Positions 61,400-64,000 of a stretch of 64,000 bases of DNA are shown here, piece by piece; the first letter of the stretch is position 1; each line of letters begins with the position of its first letter. Source of the DNA: DATKIY01 sp963726755 (GTDB lineage Bacteria; Actinomycetota; Actinomycetes; JAHEKZ01); NCBI GenBank assembly GCA_963726755.1, contig CAVSDB010000003.1, positions 620,001 to 684,000 on the forward strand, in the 5' to 3' direction. The translations under genes were made by a program, and so were the position numbers. The notes beneath the pieces are model-generated. The model did not search any database and was not told the DNA's origin. It saw only the letters and a list, made by a program, of their open reading frames with translations.

Positions 61400-62770
61400 T
61401 CAACGTGCCCTCACACACTTTGCATACAGGTCTAGCAGTCGACCATCGGGGTCGTATTCCTTCTTCAGAACTTCGTATCGGTCACCGTTGTAGGTCTGCC
61501 AGAACTCTTCCGGCTCGTAGTACGACGACGAGTACAGCGACTTGCGGCCGCCGAGTTCGGCGACCACTTGCTCGATCCGCCGGTTATAGTCGCCCTCCGG
61601 CTGCCCATCGCGCAATGGCTTCGATGACCAAAACCCGAAATTGACGTACGTCGTGGCCGGGTCAAGCGCGTACAGATCCCAGACGGCGTCGGACTGGCGC
61701 TGCCGAAGTGGACACATCCAGACCGGCGCGATCCCCAGTTCGCGTTGAAAGAAATCCAGAAACTCATGTGCTCGTGAAATCGGGACTTCGACGTCCTGGA
61801 TCACCGGCTCGCGCTCGGGACGTCCACGCCGGCGGTCCAACGACTGCTTCCAGCCGTGCCGTCGCTCAAAGCCGACGACCTTCCAGTACACGTCGCTACG
61901 CAGCAACTTCCGAGGCAAGAGGGGACGCACGAGCGGGTGTTGGACGCCGAGGGCCCGCGAGCACCAAAACCAGTCGGTGTCCCAGCGCCAGAGGTAGTCC
62001 TCGGTGGTCAATACGTCCTGGGTCCGACGACGAATCGACTGGTAGTAGATCGAACGACGGGTGTAGTCCGAGGTGTATTTCGCGTCGTTGCTGAACCGTC
62101 CCAAAGTTAGGTAAAGGGCGTTGCTGTCGAAGAACACCCCGTCGACGAAGTCAACGGGGTTACCACGGTCGGCACGCGACTCGCAGATCGTCTCCAAGGC
62201 CTGGAAGCACGTACGGGCATCAGCGAACCGGACGTGCTCGAGGTGTACGTACCTCTTGACCGGTTCGAGTTCGATGCGCAGCCGCAATGCGTAACCCAGC
62301 GTCCCGTACGAATTCGGGAAGCCGTAGTAGAGGCCAGCATGTGGTCCGTCGGGGGAGGCAGTCAGCACACGACCGTCGCCGGTCAGCACGTCCATCTCGA
62401 TGACGGACTCGTGTGGACAGCCATTGCGGAAGGACGACGATTCGATGCCGAGCCCGGTGACGGCGCCGCCGAGGGTGATGCTCTTCAGTTGCGGAACGAC
62501 CAGGGGCATCAAACCGTACGGGAGGGTCGCGGCGACCAGTTCCTCGTACGTCGTCATACCGAGGACGTCCGCGGTGCGCGCCTCGGCGTCGATGCTCAGC
62601 ACCCCCCGGAACGCTGAGACGTCCAAACCGGGGGACGAACTTGCCTCGCGCATTCGGAACAAGTTCGAGGTCTTCTTGGCGAGCCGGACTGGCGATCCGT
62701 CCGGGATAGCCCGGTAGTCGGCAACGAGGGCTTCGACGGCCTGTTCGTAGCCCAAGTCGCGAGTGGTCAC
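61400..62770 (-). CDS. tmsA: FAD-binding oxidoreductase partner of the branched fatty-acid methyltransferase
   Basis: A 456-residue VAO/DprE1-type flavoprotein. SNLFRMREASSSPGLDVSAF, VVPQLKSITLGGAVTGLGIESSSF and PNSYGTLGYALRLRIEL form the FAD-binding lobe, and the rest is the substrate domain. In 10-methyl fatty-acid pathways the homologue reduces the 10-methylene intermediate. GTG 62770 is seven bases after TAGGCT on the minus strand, so it may be leaderless. It lies downstream of an inverted repeat at 62831-62854. Confidence 0.82.
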   Translation of the reverse strand: MTTRDLGYEQAVEALVADYRAIPDGSPVRLAKKTSNLFRMREASSSPGLDVSAFRGVLSIDAEARTADVLGMTTYEELVAATLPYGLMPLVVPQLKSITLGGAVTGLGIESSSFRNGCPHESVIEMDVLTGDGRVLTASPDGPHAGLYYGFPNSYGTLGYALRLRIELEPVKRYVHLEHVRFADARTCFQALETICESRADRGNPVDFVDGVFFDSNALYLTLGRFSNDAKYTSDYTRRSIYYQSIRRRTQDVLTTEDYLWRWDTDWFWCSRALGVQHPLVRPLLPRKLLRSDVYWKVVGFERRHGWKQSLDRRRGRPEREPVIQDVEVPISRAHEFLDFFQRELGIAPVWMCPLRQRQSDAVWDLYALDPATTYVNFGFWSSKPLRDGQPEGDYNRRIEQVVAELGGRKSLYSSSYYEPEEFWQTYNGDRYEVLKKEYDPDGRLLDLYAKCVRAR

Positions 62771-62830
62771 GGTGCGTAGCCTAGGAAGGAACCAGCCATC
62801 CCGCGAGGGCTTTGGTCCCAATGCGGAAGA

Positions 62831-62854
62831 TATTGGTTGCTATACCAACCAATA
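62831..62854. promoter_or_regulatory. 24-bp inverted repeat upstream of the fatty-acid pair
   Basis: TATTGGTTG and CAACCAATA form perfect 9-bp arms around six bases. The site is 61 bases upstream of the GTG at 62770 and 23 bases after the receptor stop. Its size and symmetry fit a TetR-type operator. No TetR gene is nearby. Confidence 0.5.
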
Positions 62855-62876
62855 CTTACCGCAATACAACGTGGGG

Positions 62877-64000
62877 CTAGACCGAGAAGCGGGAGATGGA
62901 CTCGCGGAGGTCGTCGGCCAGGCTGGTCAGATCCTGTGCGGCTCGGGCGGCGTCGCGGGATCCGACGGCGGCTTGCTCGGAGACCCCTGCCACCTCACTC
63001 ATCGCACCGACAACCTCGGCGGACGCAGTGCGTTGCTGTTGGCTGGCGTTCGAAATCTCGCGGGCGGACGTCGTCGTCTCGTCGGCCATCTCAGAGATGC
63101 GCTCGAGGACCGTAACGACGTCGCGCGCCAACGCCACACCGTTCAAAACCTCTTCGGCACCCTCAGCTGTGGCTGTGGTGGTGGCCCGCATCTCGGCTTG
63201 GATCTCCGAGACGATCTTCTGGATCTGCTTAGTGGACGACTGCGCACGTTCAGACAGCTTGCGGACCTCTGCCGCAACGACAGCGAAGCCGCGGCCGTGC
63301 TCTCCCGCACGCGCGGCTTCAATAGCGGCGTTCAACGCCAGCAAGTTCGTCTGGTTGGCAAGCTCGTCTATGACGTCGAGGATGCGACCGATCTCACCGG
63401 ACTTGTCCGCGAGTGCAGCGGTTCTTTCGGCGACGAGTCGGGAGCGGTGCGCGATTGCGTCGATCGCAGCGACCGCATTCGTCACTGCCTCTTGACCCTC
63501 TTCAGCGAAGCGATACGTCAACGCAGCTTGGTCGACCACCTCTGCGCTGCTGTTGGCGATCGAGTCGGCCATGCCGGCAAGTTGCTGCAGCGTGGTCGTC
63601 GATTCGGTGACGGCGCCCGACTGTTGGTTCGACGCTTCCGCCTGACTGTGTGCAGCCGCGAGAAGTTCCTGTGCACTTTCGGCGATGCGCTCGCCACCGT
63701 CACGAACCCGGTCGACCAGCATTCGCAACGAAACCAACGTCTCGTCAACGTTGATGGCCAGCGAGTGCAACGCCCCCTCGCTGATGTCGGGCGTTGGGAT
63801 GTGGACGGCCAGATCACCTTCGGCAGCCTTGCCCAGCGACACCGACAACTCTTCAACTTGTCGTTGGAGTCGGTCGTGATGTCCTTGATGGATACCCGTC
63901 TTCAAGATCTCGTCGAAGCCGACGGCCAGCGGTATGACCGCGGCCGCCGCGATCAACCAAGGCAGCACAGCGAGGCTGAAGGTCCCGGACGCGAAGGATG
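62877..64000 (-). CDS. Methyl-accepting chemotaxis receptor, partial
   Basis: The frame runs off the right edge, so only about 374 residues of the C-terminal end are present. One hydrophobic helix at the edge (LAVLPWLIAAAAVIPLAVGF) is followed by a linker and HAMP-like region (LSVSLGKAAEGDLAVHIPTP). A long methyl-accepting domain follows, with the conserved hairpin DELANQTNLLALNAAIEAAR and GRGFAVVAAEVRKLSERAQS. The product would signal to a CheA/CheW complex, none of which is in this window. Confidence 0.9.
   Translation of the reverse strand, partial: SFASGTFSLAVLPWLIAAAAVIPLAVGFDEILKTGIHQGHHDRLQRQVEELSVSLGKAAEGDLAVHIPTPDISEGALHSLAINVDETLVSLRMLVDRVRDGGERIAESAQELLAAAHSQAEASNQQSGAVTESTTTLQQLAGMADSIANSSAEVVDQAALTYRFAEEGQEAVTNAVAAIDAIAHRSRLVAERTAALADKSGEIGRILDVIDELANQTNLLALNAAIEAARAGEHGRGFAVVAAEVRKLSERAQSSTKQIQKIVSEIQAEMRATTTATAEGAEEVLNGVALARDVVTVLERISEMADETTTSAREISNASQQQRTASAEVVGAMSEVAGVSEQAAVGSRDAARAAQDLTSLADDLRESISRFSV

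Overview
The window is high-GC actinobacterial (Actinomycetota) chromosome. Supporting signs are frequent GTG/TTG starts, a recurring leaderless promoter layout (TANNNT, six bases, start codon), an anti-sigma factor with a zinc-binding motif next to an ECF sigma factor, a stand-alone LigD-type polymerase, a PadR/VOC pair, and a methyltransferase plus flavoprotein pair like that making 10-methyl branched fatty acids. I cannot name the genus. About a quarter of the genes are broken by one- or two-base indels with recognisable protein on both sides. Sequencing or assembly error is the likeliest cause for most, so these are given with full reconstructed spans.

Layout. 1-11 kb: a cut sulfotransferase fragment and a polysaccharide pyruvyl transferase, then mixed enzymes (phosphodiester glycosidase, CPBP protease, MBL hydrolase, methyltransferase, Tat lipoprotein agmatine deiminase coupled to a carboxyethylornithine-synthase-like gene, alpha/beta hydrolase), then a second pyruvyl transferase paralogue. 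11-19 kb: a membrane GGDEF-EAL protein and a run of exported proteins (subtilase with SWAGA repeats, lipoprotein, SLH-like protein, phosphatase). 19-28.7 kb: APC permease coupled to a universal stress protein, ankyrin protein, class V aminotransferase-fold enzyme, an operon of a 44-aa protein, a ribbon-helix-helix-like protein and DUF4097 behind paired TGACGTCA sites, an Eis-like acetyltransferase, and an XRE-cupin/B3-B4/PaiB-like operon.

28.8-37.5 kb: a CDP-alcohol phosphatidyltransferase fused to an alkaline-phosphatase-superfamily domain, then a tightly overlapping nine-gene minus-strand operon: membrane protein, ECF sigma factor, anti-sigma factor, dehydrogenase, PTPS-like protein with an altered active site, glycosyltransferase, UPF0104 membrane protein, RibD-C reductase and GTP cyclohydrolase II. 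I read this as a sigma-controlled pathway to a GTP-derived glycosylated metabolite and consider it the most interesting system here.

37.6-46.5 kb: accessory and secreted genes, a PadR regulator with a perfect 17-bp operator, and a VOC/cupin pair. 46.5-58.7 kb: a mosaic zone next to an intact tRNA-Arg, punctuated by three partial tRNA-Arg copies and a 23-bp direct repeat. It holds a CotH/lamin-tail protein, the GC-rich dTDP-rhamnose genes rmlDB/rmlAC, a GT61 transferase, a methyltransferase and a DUF2510 protein, but no visible integrase. 58.8-64 kb: tRNA-Ser, a CorA-like transporter, the branched-fatty-acid pair behind a 24-bp inverted repeat, and a chemotaxis receptor running off the right edge. 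No CRISPR array, rRNA gene or transposase was seen.
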